Source: Artemisia argyi
Lineage: Eukaryota; Streptophyta; Magnoliopsida; Asterales; Asteraceae
DNA: 64,000 bases
Assembly (NCBI GenBank): GCA_030686995.1
Contig: CM060694.1
Coordinates: 95,651,844 to 95,715,843, forward strand
Reading direction: 5' to 3'
In this document: piece after piece, positions 1 to 13,216 of the stretch
Position numbering within the stretch: the first letter of the stretch is position 1
Layout of the letters: each line of letters begins with the position of its first letter
The notes under the pieces: model-generated
The model's input: only the letters and a program-made list of their open reading frames with translations
The model's database searches: none
Told to the model about the DNA's origin: nothing
Translations under genes and position numbers: made by a program

Positions 1-417
1 ATGATCAACAAAAGGATCAAAGGTCAGAGTCGGAATCTGAAGATAAGGATCAAATAGTGTCAGGCATTACTATGCAATTCTTAATGTCTAAAAGTTCACT
101 AGCTTATACATCTTAGGTAGTGCAAATCATGAGTTTTCAAATCTCCAAAAAGTTGTCTTAACAGGCTTAAAAGTAAGGCACGAGGCTTAAAAGTAAGGCA
201 CGAATCAGAGTGATGCGGAAGCCATGGTACTTAAACGAATGCCTTATAGTCTACCCATTCCTCACAAGTCATAACTTAAGTTTCTTCGGGGTGGGAGATC
301 CTAAAGCAAAATTCTTAAAGGTTGTTCCCTAACTCTTATAGTGCAAAACTTAGAGGCCTAATACTCACAAGTCATAGCCTAAGCTCTACGGGTTTTGAAT
401 CCGCCGATCAAACCTGT

Positions 418-428
418 CTCTGATACCA
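418..428 (-). other. Primer-binding site, tRNA-iMet type
   Basis: The minus strand reads TGGTATCAGAG, the usual plant retrotransposon site complementary to the 3' end of initiator tRNA-Met. It lies 4 bases from the LTR end at 433. Confidence 0.75.
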
Positions 429-432
429 TAAT

Positions 433-3400
433 TGTAACACCCCAACCCAAAAAGGGCTAAGTGTAACATTACGGGGTTGAATCAGAACACAAGCAAGCGG
501 AAAGCATTAAATAATACAAGGGTTACAAAGCAAATCTAATAAATGATAAGGTACTAAAACTAAGCATAATAGCTTCCAAACTAATTACAAACTAAGAACC
601 AAAACAGGAATCTCTAAGTCCATCTCTAATCCATGGGGAGCTATCAACCGCGTAGTCCACTAAAAGCTCCTAAGCACTCTTCCCTCAAACCCAGCTTCCT
701 TTTAAATAACCTGCCGCAGGAAAAGAAATGCGGCTGAGCTTAAAAAGCCCAGTGAACAGATATAAACAAACAAAAGCTAATAACAAAAGGGAAACGAAAA
801 TGAATCCGAAATGAATCCAAACAAACCTGTTGAGACGAATATCAAAGAATATGGAACATATGATAGAATCAACAGAATATGATCAAAGGGAATACGTATA
901 AGGAATATCAAATTAATCAAAGAAAATGGAACGAATCATAAGTGTAAACAACTGAACTAAGGAAAACATAAGTCAGTAACAATAAAGAAGTTAGAACAAC
1001 AAGGGTCACATATATAGTAGAAGTAACAGAAATGCCCAACAATCATATATCAAATCGTACATAGAGTAGCTAGCTCGATGTACCAAATGTGAAATGGAGT
1101 GTATTGCACACACATACCCATTCACCAAATTCAAAACGAAACAAAGTACCTAGGATGCATCCATACGCTCCCTGCAAAAACAAATATATATGCACAAAGC
1201 TCTAGGCTAAGTAAACATATACAATAATAAATATAGGCCTGAATAGCTAGCTTAAAAGGAACGCTGTGGACTAAAACCCACCTCCACAGATAGTGTCAAT
1301 ACCACTGGTGCATCAGTGGCAAGGCCATGGACTCCCCATGACTGGCTACAAATTAATCAAATAATGGGCAACAAATAGAGCATAGGAATGCTATAAGAAT
1401 AAGAACTATAGCATGCAACAAATATCAAGCAAATCATAACAGAAATGGATTGATCAAATATGGACAATACAAAGGGATCATATCAATGGTTCAAGTCAAA
1501 GGTCCAAATCAAAGATTCATATCATGAGGTTCAAATCAAAGGTTCATAATAGCAAAAGGGTTCATAGTAAAGGTTCATAGCAAGGTTCAAAATTTGAAGT
1601 TAAATAATCAAAAGATGTTAAAGAAAGTCATGAGAAATCTTAGAGAATAAAACAAATTAAGGACTTTAGAAAATTATTTAAAATCTTTTTATCGTAAAAG
1701 TATTCATTTAAAAACACATTTCATAAAAGTCATAAAACCTTCATATAAAACTGGTATCGTATCATAATTACATAAATCATTTCAAAAATAGTTTTTCTCA
1801 AAAGTCATCAGGTTATATTTTTAAAAGGGTCTTCATACGAAATCATACTATCAAATGAACCAAGGATATCAGGCGTATAAAGATCAGAAATCATGATAGT
1901 GGCAATGGAACGGATCATGAGTCATAAGAAACCTTACTGAAAGGTTAGAATATCTGTACCTTATACCGCAAGTGCAAACATAACAGAAAACATAAAGTTC
2001 GGAAGCAACTCCTTCTTCACCGAATCTACACGAATTAATGATTTTCTTATTATTAATAACTTATTCAAAATCAGATACTCATTTTAACCAACTTCCATTT
2101 TTAGTAACGTTCATAAATAGCAAGTTTCTAGTTTAAGTATCTTAACCATTTTAAGTGACTTTCTATTTTTAGCAGGTTTCCTGAATTAGTAAGTTTCCTC
2201 ATTTAGTAAGTTCCCCGAATTAGTAATTTAATACTTAAAGGTTACAATGGGCAATTAATAATATTTAAGGTTAAAATGACCAATATAATAGATTAGGTTT
2301 TAAAATGTCAATATTATAAGTTTAGGGTCTAAACTATAAATTATCAAAATTAAATATTAAAAGTCAAATAAAATTATTTTAAAGTTTATTTTAATAAATT
2401 AATATTAAGATAATAATTTTGGACCCCGTCATTACAATTTTATATAATTTAGTAACGTATCCACGATATTAATATTTATGTCACGACGACCCAACATTTT
2501 TTTTTCTTCATTATTTCGAAACAAACAAGTCCATGACACCTTCTTATTAAAATATGCTGAGACGACCACTTCCCTTGTTGTTTAAATAAGCCGCGACACA
2601 CACCCTTTTGTTGCTTAAAAATGAGCCGCACCAAACATAATATTGATTAACCTAAGTCTTATATTATTGTTTCATGTGTGTTTGCATGCATGCAAAAAAA
2701 AATAATAATAATAATAAAATAATAATGTTTAATATTAGTGTAAGCTTATTAGTTAAAGTGAAGCAGAAAAGAATGAGTCCAGTAATATATATACGCAAAT
2801 AGATACCACATGCACATATATACGTACATCATGCATAACCAAAAACCAAATCTTTTAACCCCGATATAACCCACGTCTCGACATCTTTATTTGTGTGACA
2901 GCATGGTTTCTTTTATGATGTTTAGACTATAACAGAATATATGCAAGTTTCATGTGTTGATATCGTTAAGTCCTTGAAAGATTTTGTGAGTGTAAGCGTT
3001 AAGAGAGGTTCAAGAATACCTCATGTCGCATGATAGATCGAGACTAAACAAGTCAAAACATCCATTATATGTTTTTATGTAAGGTTAAATCATGATTTCA
3101 TGTGAGACTAGTATTCGTATACATATTCATACTTTTTACCGATTCATTCAGGATTATAGTTGACATGTTTAATACGTAGAAGATCAAAGGAAGGGAACAA
3201 GGATAATGTGTTTACCCTCTTAGTCGAAAGAACATATCGAGATCGAGATCGAGGCTGATATCATAGGTACCAAAACCAACTCGGACACAATGTTCAACAG
3301 CCATGCTTGACCCACCACTTCAACGTAACCGAACATGAAAATCAAACCCGAATGAGACTCGATAACCAATCACGATACCACCTTCGTACATCCTGGATTT

Positions 3401-3633
3401 TGAGAGGAAAAATGGACTGCCGCCTGGTATTGTTTTTAGGGTTTTGTGGTGAAGGGGAAACAATATACCGTATCTTTTTGTGAAGGATGGATAAAGAGGA
3501 GCGTGATATCACATTAGGCAAGTCAATAATTGAAATTTAATTAGGCTTTGATTGTGTTTTATTATGGAGCGGTTATGCTGAGATAATAGGGCCGAAAATT
3601 GTGGGATTGATTGTATCTATTTCGGATGTTACA
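433..3633 (-). repeat. Long terminal repeat, about 3.2 kb
   Basis: The minus-strand LTR begins TGTAACATCC (ending at 3633) and finishes GGTGTTACA (at 433), so its ends form the short inverted repeat TGTAACA/TGTTACA. The left end is fixed by the adjacent PBS. The right end is set from the inverted terminus and is less certain. The sequence is non-coding, AT-rich, with loose GGTTCAAA/GGTTCATA repeats around 1490-1590. Confidence 0.6.
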
Positions 3634-4625
3634 GGACTTAGCAAAACGTGTGATTGCCTAGGGAATTTTAGAAAAGTTAAATTTATGTAACAAATATTTG
3701 TTTATGCATATTACTTAGGTTCCTTTAATTAACTATATTATATTACATATCATATAGTTTAGGTGTCAACTCTTATATTACAAAACTTAAGTAAAAAAAA
3801 TTTCAAATTAGACGCAAAATTAGAAAATCAAAAATTCAGGGTTTTACACTTGTATTTTGACAACCGAATCAAATGGAAGGATGAAACTGGTTGTTTTGTT
3901 CTTACAATGATTCGAATAGCAAAAAGAAGTTAATTTCTTATAGATCCATGATGATTTTTTTTCCGTGTTTATGATTTTGACGTCTAAAAAGCTATGGTGG
4001 GACATGAAAGAAAAAAAATCTGAGATGTTTAAATATTTTCTTTATCATTTTGAGTCTTGGTTTGAGTGTAGGTGAATGATTGTGACATGAGGATGATGGG
4101 AATAGGATAGAAATGGTGTTTTGTTCTGGCTTGGCAGCAGTAGACGTGGGAGATAGTAGTTGATATTGTTGTAATGTTCTGCGGATTAATGGGTTATGTT
4201 ACTGTCGGTTTATGTGTGGCTTATTTGTTTGGGTGTTAACTGAGGTTGAACGGAGATGAGATGGATATGGACTGTGATAGGTTGTTATTTATACTCATCA
4301 AAAGTCCATATGAAAAGTCATATTGAAAGACTTGTTAATTACTCCTGTGAGCAACTAAAAAGATGAGAATATACATAGTAGATGGCTCGTATACTCGCAG
4401 TAATGAGGCTTTAATTTATGGTTTGTAAAGTAATGAGACTTTAGAAGCTATTAAAAGCTTTCAAATGTAGCTCTACAATAACGATTTGGTAGCTTAATTT
4501 GTATAATATAGTTTCTTAGCTTATTCCATTAATGCTCACATTGAACTAAATTCATTAGTTTGAATCACATATTTGAATTTCTTAGCTTGTGGCATTAATG
4601 CTCACATTTAATATGAGAACTCAAT

Positions 4626-4698
<73 letters not shown>

Positions 4699-5016
4699 TG
4701 TTTGTCTCAAAATAAGTGTCCAGTTTTTATATATGGACAGTAATTATAACTGGTTTTTCTACTTTACCCTTCTAATTAAGTCTTGTATTAATTACTTATT
4801 TTTTATTTCTATATTAACTATAAGGGTAAAAATGACTTTTTATCAATCAAAACTAGCATTAATTACACATATTATAATTTCTACATTTTTTATTTGTGGA
4901 TTCTCTTTTTGGGACGGAGGAAGTATTAGTTTAGGGGTTGAATTTATAATTTTTTTTTCTTTTAAAAAAAATTGGGTCCCAAAATATGGTGTTGAGATGG
5001 TGTTATGATAACCGGT

Positions 5017-5050
<34 letters not shown>

Positions 5051-5500
5051 TTAATGTTGAAATGATAAAGGTGATACGGCACTAACATGACAGTTTTTTT
5101 TTTTTTTCACAGCGTGAGTTATGATACCCAAGGCTCTAAATAACCATTCTATATTAAATACTTATTTTATTTTATTTTTATTTTTTTGAAGAATGAAATA
5201 CTTATTTTCAACAATACACATGGTGGGGAAAAAATTTGGGTATTTCGGCTTTTTATCTGAAAAATAATTATCTTATCATTTCTCCTATGAAATACTGAGT
5301 AATACTTTTCTCCTTGGAATGAATTAAACAATTGATAAAGAATCATAATTTGGTTCATTAACACAATTTCATATTCTTTTCCTTTGTACAAGTCAATGTC
5401 TCAATGTCTTTTTGGCTCATTACTTAACCAAAGAATGTTCTTTCTCTTCCCACAAAACCATCTTGAGTCTTTGCCATAAAGGTTTTACTATACAAGTTCC
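3634..5500. other. Gene-free stretch upstream of sucrose synthase
   Basis: No supportable gene. It holds a (TA)n microsatellite at 4629-4696, a T-run at 5018-5049 and a shorter T-run near 5095-5108. The distal promoter of the sucrose synthase gene presumably lies in the right-hand part. Confidence 0.6.
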
Positions 5501-5509
5501 CTATAAAAC
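5501..5509 (+). promoter_or_regulatory. Likely TATA box of the sucrose synthase gene
   Basis: CTATAAAAC lies about 120 bases upstream of the chosen start codon at 5628, a spacing compatible with a short 5' untranslated region. The call rests on motif and position only. Confidence 0.45.
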
Positions 5510-5627
5510 CATTTTTTAGGGCAATGGCAAATCTCATCTTGCCTGTCTCATCTCAAAACCACAAAGTCAATCATAAGTGGTTTTTTGTTGTCACGATATC
5601 TATACGTACATATCGTTTAGCTATCTC

Positions 5628-8600
5628 ATGGATTTGGGATTAACGACGAGTTTGGTTGATGCACTGAAACAAAACCGGTACCATGCAAAGAGATGCTTCG
5701 ATCGGTATGTATTTTAGTATCGTATGATGTCAAACATGTTTTTCAATCACTCCACATGAAACGCATATCAGAAATCCACAACGTATCTTTTCTTTAGTAT
5801 TGTAATTTGCAAGATATTACAACAAAACTTTCTTATAAAAAACAGCAAGATTTGTAATAACTGTTTTACAAGACAAACTATCGAATTATTGTAACAACTG
5901 TCAGCAAATGAAGTCTTTTCGAGTATACCTCAGAGTAGAGGTGGCCATTTGCCGGTTCCAAAAAAAACCGGACCGGTTCCAATCCGGACCGGTTCGGTCG
6001 TCAAAGTCAATGGACCGGATCCGGTTCCAATCCGATCCGGTTCCATTCGGATCCGGGGTCCCAAAACCGGAACAAGTATACCCGGTTCCGGATCGGATCC
6101 AATCCGGTTCGGTCCCAAGAACCGGTCGGACCGGTTCCAAAGAACCGGTGGTCAGTTTCTAAACAGTGGGCATGCTAACTTTTTCGATTCCGGGTTTTTT
6201 TTTTTTTTCGTTCGCGTTTCCCACACAATAAACTTAATAAACTTCGACTTTTATTAAAAAAACTAATAGACGTCACACTTAAAGTATTTGAAACACAAAT
6301 TTATTACATTTCGACTATTTATTATTCTTCGGTTTCATCTTCATCTTGAATTTCAACTTGAACGGCGGCCCTTGCGGCGCTTGTAGCTTCATCGTAAGCA
6401 ATTTCTTCTTCGGTAAGATTGATTACATAACCTTCTTCCACCTCGACCTCTTGTAATTGTTTTTCGTAGTCCATCGGTTCTTCAAGTATTGAAACGTCTT
6501 GTATACGTTCATTCCCATCCAAATAATCCTTCAAGCAAATACACATCTCCAAAGATAAAGGTGTGAGTTTTGTTCTTCTTACCGACAATACCCTTCCACT
6601 AGTAGAAAAAGCGGATTCCGAAGCAACGGTTGAAGCTTGTACGCTTAGTAAATCCCGGGCCATTGCGGCTAGAACGGGAAATTGAGATTCCCTTTGTTTC
6701 CACCAATTCAAAACATCAAATTTCTTGAACTCTTCGTGTGTGATAGTGTTTAACCAATCGGTTCCCGCATATCTCCCATATTCGTTGCTCATAAAATTGT
6801 CACTCCTAGCCCGTTTACCACTTTCTTGTCTTAAACTTGAAAATAAGTCCAAATCCGGATCCACGTTTGAAGACGAAGTCCACATACTTGGCACCGAACT
6901 CGTTCCCACATTTGTTGCACCATATTTCTCAAAATAAACATCATATAAACGTTTGAAATTATTTTTAAACGATTCTTGTGCATTAGTTACATAAAAAGGG
7001 TCTATTTGGTTCAAATCCAAGTCTTCACCAATCTTGGAGATAAGATATTCCACCCCGCTAACGTTATAACATGGGTTTATTGCGGCGGCACAAGTAATTA
7101 CCGGTGGAATTTCTTGAAAATATTTTTTAAGCTTTTCTTTCATCGGTACAACCATATTAGCAAAAAGTGGACCATCATATTCGTATGCTCCTAATTTTCT
7201 ACACATCACATAAAGTTGGTTGAGGACCGAATGACTCGTGGGATAATAAACACCCGATAACATAGTTGTTGCGGTTTTAAAAACTTTGAGTAAATCGGTT
7301 ATTTTTTGAATAAGACTCCAATTTTCAACCGAAAATGGTACCATATTTTCCCCACGCTTTTGTCTAGCACAAAGCTCATCATGAAAATGTTGTAACGTGT
7401 TTTTTTGACGTAAAGCACTAACAAACATGTCATAGGTCGAATTCCATCTTGTAGGAACGTCCCAATTTGGTGATAAAAAAATAGAATTCGTTTCATGACA
7501 CAATTTTATATAATCCAAATATCTATTCGAATGAAATTGAAAAATATCTTGTAACATTTTTCTAAAAGATTCTCTTAAATTAAACATTTGTTGGGTCGCT
7601 AGTCCGCTTTGCACAACCAAGTTAATGATGTGTGCAACACATCGACTATGATAAAAAATGCCCTCAACAATCGGTCGGTATCTTAGTTTTAGTAATCCTA
7701 CCGCATTTGTATTATTAGAAGCGTTATCGAATGATATTGAAAATACCTTTTCTTCTAAATTAAACATTTTCATAACATATCTCAACATTATACTTAAATT
7801 TTGACCCGTGTGCGGATTTGGAAATATTTCAAAACCAATAGTACGTTTCATCATTTGCCAAGTCGTGGGGTCAATCCAATGTGCGGTAACACACAAGTAC
7901 GAACCCGGCAAACCATGACCCGCCGACCAAACATCGGTTGTTAAGTTTACATTAGTTTTTAAAGCATCAAAACCAAGTATTAATTCCTTTTTAACCTTTG
8001 CCCAAGATTTAATACAATCACGTTTAAGAGTTTGACGACTTACATGAGTGTAGCGTGGTTGAAGCCTTTTTTGAATCAACCTCGTTAACCGAGGGTTGTC
8101 GAAGTGGTTGAACGGCAAACCCTCTTGAATCACAAAGTGAGCTAAATCTTGACGAAGCGCCCTTTCGTCATATACAAAAATACTCCCATCTCGTCCCATA
8201 ACACTTTGATCCGATGACCCAACGCCTCTTGTTGCTTTACAATGGTGATTCGTGTGCTTCTTCAACGTAGAATTCCCCGATGAAGACATATAAGTGTTAC
8301 AAGCTTTACAACGAGCCTTTTTTGAATTATCCGAAAACCTAACCAAGTCGAAATGACTCCAAATCTCTTGGTTTCGGGTTGTTGGTTCAATCCCAACTTC
8401 CAAAGGTTGGTTTGTAGAACTTTGAGCATGAGAAGCGGGATTGTTTGATGATGTTGGTTGAGATTGAGAAGCTTGGTTTCTTCTAGACATTTTTGATCAA
8501 GTTTGTGAGCAAATTTTGAGTGTTTTTCTTGAATTTGATTGTTGTGATTCAACCAAAATCATCAATGGTATTTATAGGAATGTTTAGGAGCTTAAAATGG

Positions 8601-11341
8601 GACAAATAGGGGACAAACCCGTTGGAATTTATGTAAAAAACGGTCATATGACCGTTGTGCTGCTGCTGCTGAACCTACTGTGAACAAAACCCAGAAAAAA
8701 TCAATATTAACGTTGGAACCGGTTCGGAACCGGTTCCCAGGAACCGGATCGCGAACCGGTGATGGATTATCCGGTTCCGAACCGGATCTTGTATCAGAAA
8801 TGTGGAACCGGACAGGAACATGCGGATAATTTTGGAACGGGACCGGATCTTGCCGGAACCGGTGTTGACCGGATTCGGTTCCGGTTAATTATCCGGTTAC
8901 GGTTCCGGAACCGGATCCGTTGGCCACCTCTACCTCAGAGTTAATAGTACTTGTTAGATGCATCAAACAAAAATGCCAACAAATTTCATATTTACTATAT
9001 CCAAAAGTCATTTGAACCTTTTTGTAACTAATTCTTATTTTCTTTGCTAAGGTTTACATTACCTGGGAAAAGATTAATGTTGAAAGCCCAAGAATTGATT
9101 TCCATAATCGAAAAAACCATAGAAGACAAGCTTGAAAGGGCTAAGGTTTTAGAAGGTTCACTAGGACATATCTTGAGTTCCACACAGGTTATCATCTCCC
9201 TCTCTATTGATCATATAATCATATATATTATATTTTTAAGTACTTAGTAAGAAACTCAAAATGCTTAATTAGAAGCTTTCATTAGTATAAATACTCGATA
9301 TGATCTGTGTTAAATTATAAAGCATTTAGTTATTGTAATCAAACGATACATGCTTTCGTAACATACTAAAATGCATAACGATTCAAATGAATTGAATATT
9401 TTAGCAGAAAAACATGAATCTATACATGTATATATGTTTGTAACTCAATTCATTACATGATTATTTCTTCGAATACACAATACTTCTTATTAAGAGCTCA
9501 TTTAAATATGCAAATATATTTTTGTCATTTATATTTATGGAAATTTTGTGGTGAAAATGCAGGAGGCAGTAATAATTCCACCATATGTTGCATTAGGGGT
9601 ACGAGTGAGTCAAGGGCAGTGGAGTTACCTCAAGGTTAATGCTGATGACCTCACTGTTCACAAGCTTACACCTTCACAATATTTGAAGTTCAAAGAATCC
9701 ATCTACGATAATGAATGGTATGAACATTTGTGCTATCAATTTGCGTATGCAATCTTGTTTTTTATTTGGACGTACTTGTTCACATTTAAAATGTGTTAAT
9801 ATGAATCTCTTGCATTATTTGATGAGCAGGGCAAAGGATGAAAATGCGCTACAAGTTGATTTTGAAGCTTTTGATTTTGGCATGCCTCGCCTAACCCTCC
9901 CAACGTCTATTGGCAAAGGGCTTGACTACATTTCAAAGTTCACGACTTCAAGGTTGGGTGGTGATCTAGAGAATGCAAAACCGCTGCTTGAGTACTTGCT
10001 AGCTCTAAATCATCATGGAGAGGTAATGTCGTTCACACCTCGTTCATGCACGGAATCATTGTTTAGTCGTAGATGTGGCAGCTTTGACTCATTTAGTTAA
10101 TAATGTGTGTACTCAAGTTATGTTTTATCTCTAAAAAGTCAAACGATTAAGACCAATAGATTTAGACGACTATTGAGAAAATAGTAGTTTAATTGAAACT
10201 CTACTTATACTTAGATGATGTAAAAAATCGGGGGACGTAAAGTGTTCCAGGTCAACTTACCTCGCTGACAAGTATCCATTACCCAACCCGGCATCTTGCA
10301 GCCTCCATAATCATCGTTAAGTTGTACAATATACTTCTTAGATGTATGCATAACGACATTGTTTTCTTTTGCAGAAGCTTATGATCAATGAGACATTAGA
10401 TACAGTTTCCAAGCTCCAAAAAGCATTGATCGTTGCAGATGTCTACTTATCTGCCCACCCTAAAGATGAGCCATTTCGTACCTTTGAGCACAAGTAATCA
10501 ATAATCCAAATCTTCTTCAAAATATAATGAGTTTGAAGTTTGAACTTAACTAATGATAACAAATGTTTCTACAACTTATAGGCTTAAAGAATGGGGATTC
10601 GAGAAAGGATGGGGAAACACTGCAGCAAGAGTTAAGGAGACAATGATGATGCTTTCAGAGATTCTTCAAGCACCAGATCCTATTAACATGGAATCCTTCT
10701 TCAGCAGGATTCCGGTCATATTCACTATTGTGATCTTTTCGATTCATGGTTACTTTGGACAGTCAGATGTTCTTGGATTGCCTGATACTGGAGGCCAGGT
10801 GACTGATCCGTATGCGTTGATAAGTCATACAAACAGGAAAAGAATTTGGTGTTTGATTTGTAACAAAACACCGAGTTGATTTGGTTTTAGTAAGAAGTCG
10901 GTTTGACTTCAAAAAGTCTATTTTGATTGTTATGTAGGTTGTTTACATTCTTGATCAAGTGAAAGCACTAGAGGAAGAGATTTTGCTACGAATAAAGCAG
11001 CAAGGACTAAACGCAAAGCCTCGTATTCTTGTGGTACGTTTTCAGGCTGCATCAATGAGTTGCTAGTTCAGTCATTCTGTAGTGTTTTCAATGTAATCTC
11101 ATGGATACATTTCTGTAGGTGAGTCGACTCATTCCTGATGCACAAGGAACAAAGTGTAACGAGGAGATAGAACCAATTTTAAACACTTCGCATTCTCATA
11201 TCCTTCGGGTTCCTTTTAGAAATTCAAATGGCATTATTAGTCAATGGATTTCACGATTCGATGTCTACCCATACCTTGAAAATTTTGCACAGGCAAGTCT
11301 TTACACCACAATAGGATTAAAATAGATTGGTGTGTGTGTGT

Positions 11342-11372
<31 letters not shown>

Positions 11373-13171
11373 GGGGGGGAGGGGATTGTGACGTCTGTCG
11401 GGTAGTAACTGATATGTTAATATCTCATGTGTTGCTTAGGATGCTGCCTCTAAGGTACTCGAGGTGATGGAATGTAAACCAGATCTTATACTTGGAAACT
11501 ATACTGATGGGAACATTGTGGCATCTCTTATGGCCAAAAGATTTGGAGTAACACAGGTTTCTCTATTATCAAACTTGTACTCCATAGTTTGTTACGTAGT
11601 ATTATGGATTATTAACTTCTTCAAATCACATCATATTTCTTCATTTTTTAACTCTAGGGAACGATTGCACACGCATTGGAAAAGTCCAAGTACAAAAATT
11701 CAGATGTTAACTGGAAAAATCTTGATAAAAAATACCATTTCTCATGCCAATTCACTGCAGATTTAATATCGATGAACTCTGCTGATTTTATAATCGCGAG
11801 CACGTATCAGGAAATAGCAGGAAGGTTAGATGTTTAAAACCCAAACTCTTGTTGAAATGCATGAAATCGGAAAACTAATATACGGGTGTTTGTTTTTGCT
11901 CACTTGCGAATATAGTAAGCAAAGGCCTGGACAATATGAGACCCATGCAACTTTTACAATGCCTGGACTATGTAGAGTGGTGTCGGGCATCAATGTGTTC
12001 GATCCAAAGTTCAACATAGCCTCTCCTGGTGCTGAACAATCGGTTTATTTTCCTTACACGGAAAAGGATAAACGTTCAATGTCTTTTCATCCTGCTATCA
12101 AAGAACTACTTTTTAACGATCAAGACAACGACGAGCACATGTAAGTTATCCAGTAAGTTATAAGGATAGTAAATCGGAGGTTACTGATTTAAAATGGACT
12201 CTGATCAAAACGGTTATTGTTTGGAATGGGTTGACCTGCAAATGCTTTTTTATCTACTCTATAAAAGCTTATAAATATATAATTATTGTGATTATTATGA
12301 TCACAAAGGCCATTTTATGGTACAGTGATATATAATTGGACTAGTTCAGCTGATACAGTGAAATTCAACATATTCTTAAGTAAATGGAATGAGATTACCA
12401 CCTCTAATGTGCTTTCGTTCATTAATATAGGGGGTATCTAGTAGACAAAACCAAGCCGATAATATTCTCAATGGCAAGGCTTGATACGGTAAAGAACATA
12501 ACAGGATTAACCGAATGGTACGGGAAAAATAAAAGGCTAAGAAGCCTTGTAAACTTGGTTGTTGTTGCGGGCTTCTTTGATCCATCAAAATCTAAAGATC
12601 GAGAAGAGATGGCGGAAATAAAAAAGATGCACCAGTTGATAGAGAAATACAAACTTAAGGGGCAGATGAGATGGATAGCAGCTCAAACTGATAGGAACCG
12701 CAATGGAGAATTATATCGTTGTATTGCTGATACAAAGGGTGCTTTTGTGCAACCTGCATTGTACGAAGCTTTCGGGCTGACAGTTATCGAGGCCATGAAC
12801 TGTGGACTCCCGACTTTTGCAACTAATCAAGGTGGGCCTGCAGAGATCATAGTTGATGGTGTTTCAGGGTTTCATATTGATCCCAATAATGGTGATGAAT
12901 CGAGCAACAAGATTGCTGATTTCTTCACAAAATGCAAAGTTGATACTGAGTATTGGGATCGGCTGTCTCAATCTGCGCTTCAGCGTATCTACGAGTGGTA
13001 AGCTCTAGTGGCTGGTCGAAACTCAGAACGAAACGAACAAATACATAGCATTACGGAGCAGCTTGGTCCCAAACGGGACCAAGAACCGAGTGAATATATA
13101 TGGCTTTGTCCTAAATAGAAAAACACAAAACACAAGTCTCAAACCACACTATTTCAAGTTAAAAAATAAAT

Positions 13172-13216
<45 letters not shown>

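Larger units (their letters stand above)
1..3633 (-). mobile_element. Partial LTR retrotransposon, 5' LTR side (minus strand)
   Basis: Read on the minus strand, an LTR (433-3633) ends in GGGGTGTTACA and is followed by a primer-binding site, so this is the 5' LTR of an element whose body lies left of the window. Bases 1-417 would be its untranslated leader; they include a 20-bp unit duplicated in tandem at 163-202. No coding region is visible here. The long LTR and the initiator-methionine PBS match the Tekay/Del-like chromovirus seen complete at 49-60 kb, but without coding sequence the lineage is an inference. Confidence 0.7.
5936..8932 (-). mobile_element. Complete hAT DNA transposon in sucrose synthase intron 1
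   Basis: The 2,997 bp element has terminal inverted repeats TAGAGGTGGCCA (left) and its exact complement TGGCCACCTCTA (right), and is flanked by perfect 8-bp duplications (CCTCAGAG). It carries one long intact transposase frame on the minus strand, opposite to the host gene. Both ends hold dense CCGGTTCC-type subterminal repeats. With intact ends, intact duplication and an open transposase, it looks recent and possibly autonomous. Without it the host intron would be about 340 bp. Confidence 0.95.

Noticed and set aside
4589..5008. Frame with a long Tyr-Ile repeat
   Set aside because: Created by the (TA)n microsatellite; no other protein-like feature.
5901..6257. Several overlapping frames rich in Gly/Pro/Arg on both strands
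   Set aside because: They are translations of the CCGGTTCC subterminal repeats of the hAT element.
6725..7194. Plus-strand frames inside the transposase region
   Set aside because: Opposite-strand shadows of the intact transposase; no domain or composition support.
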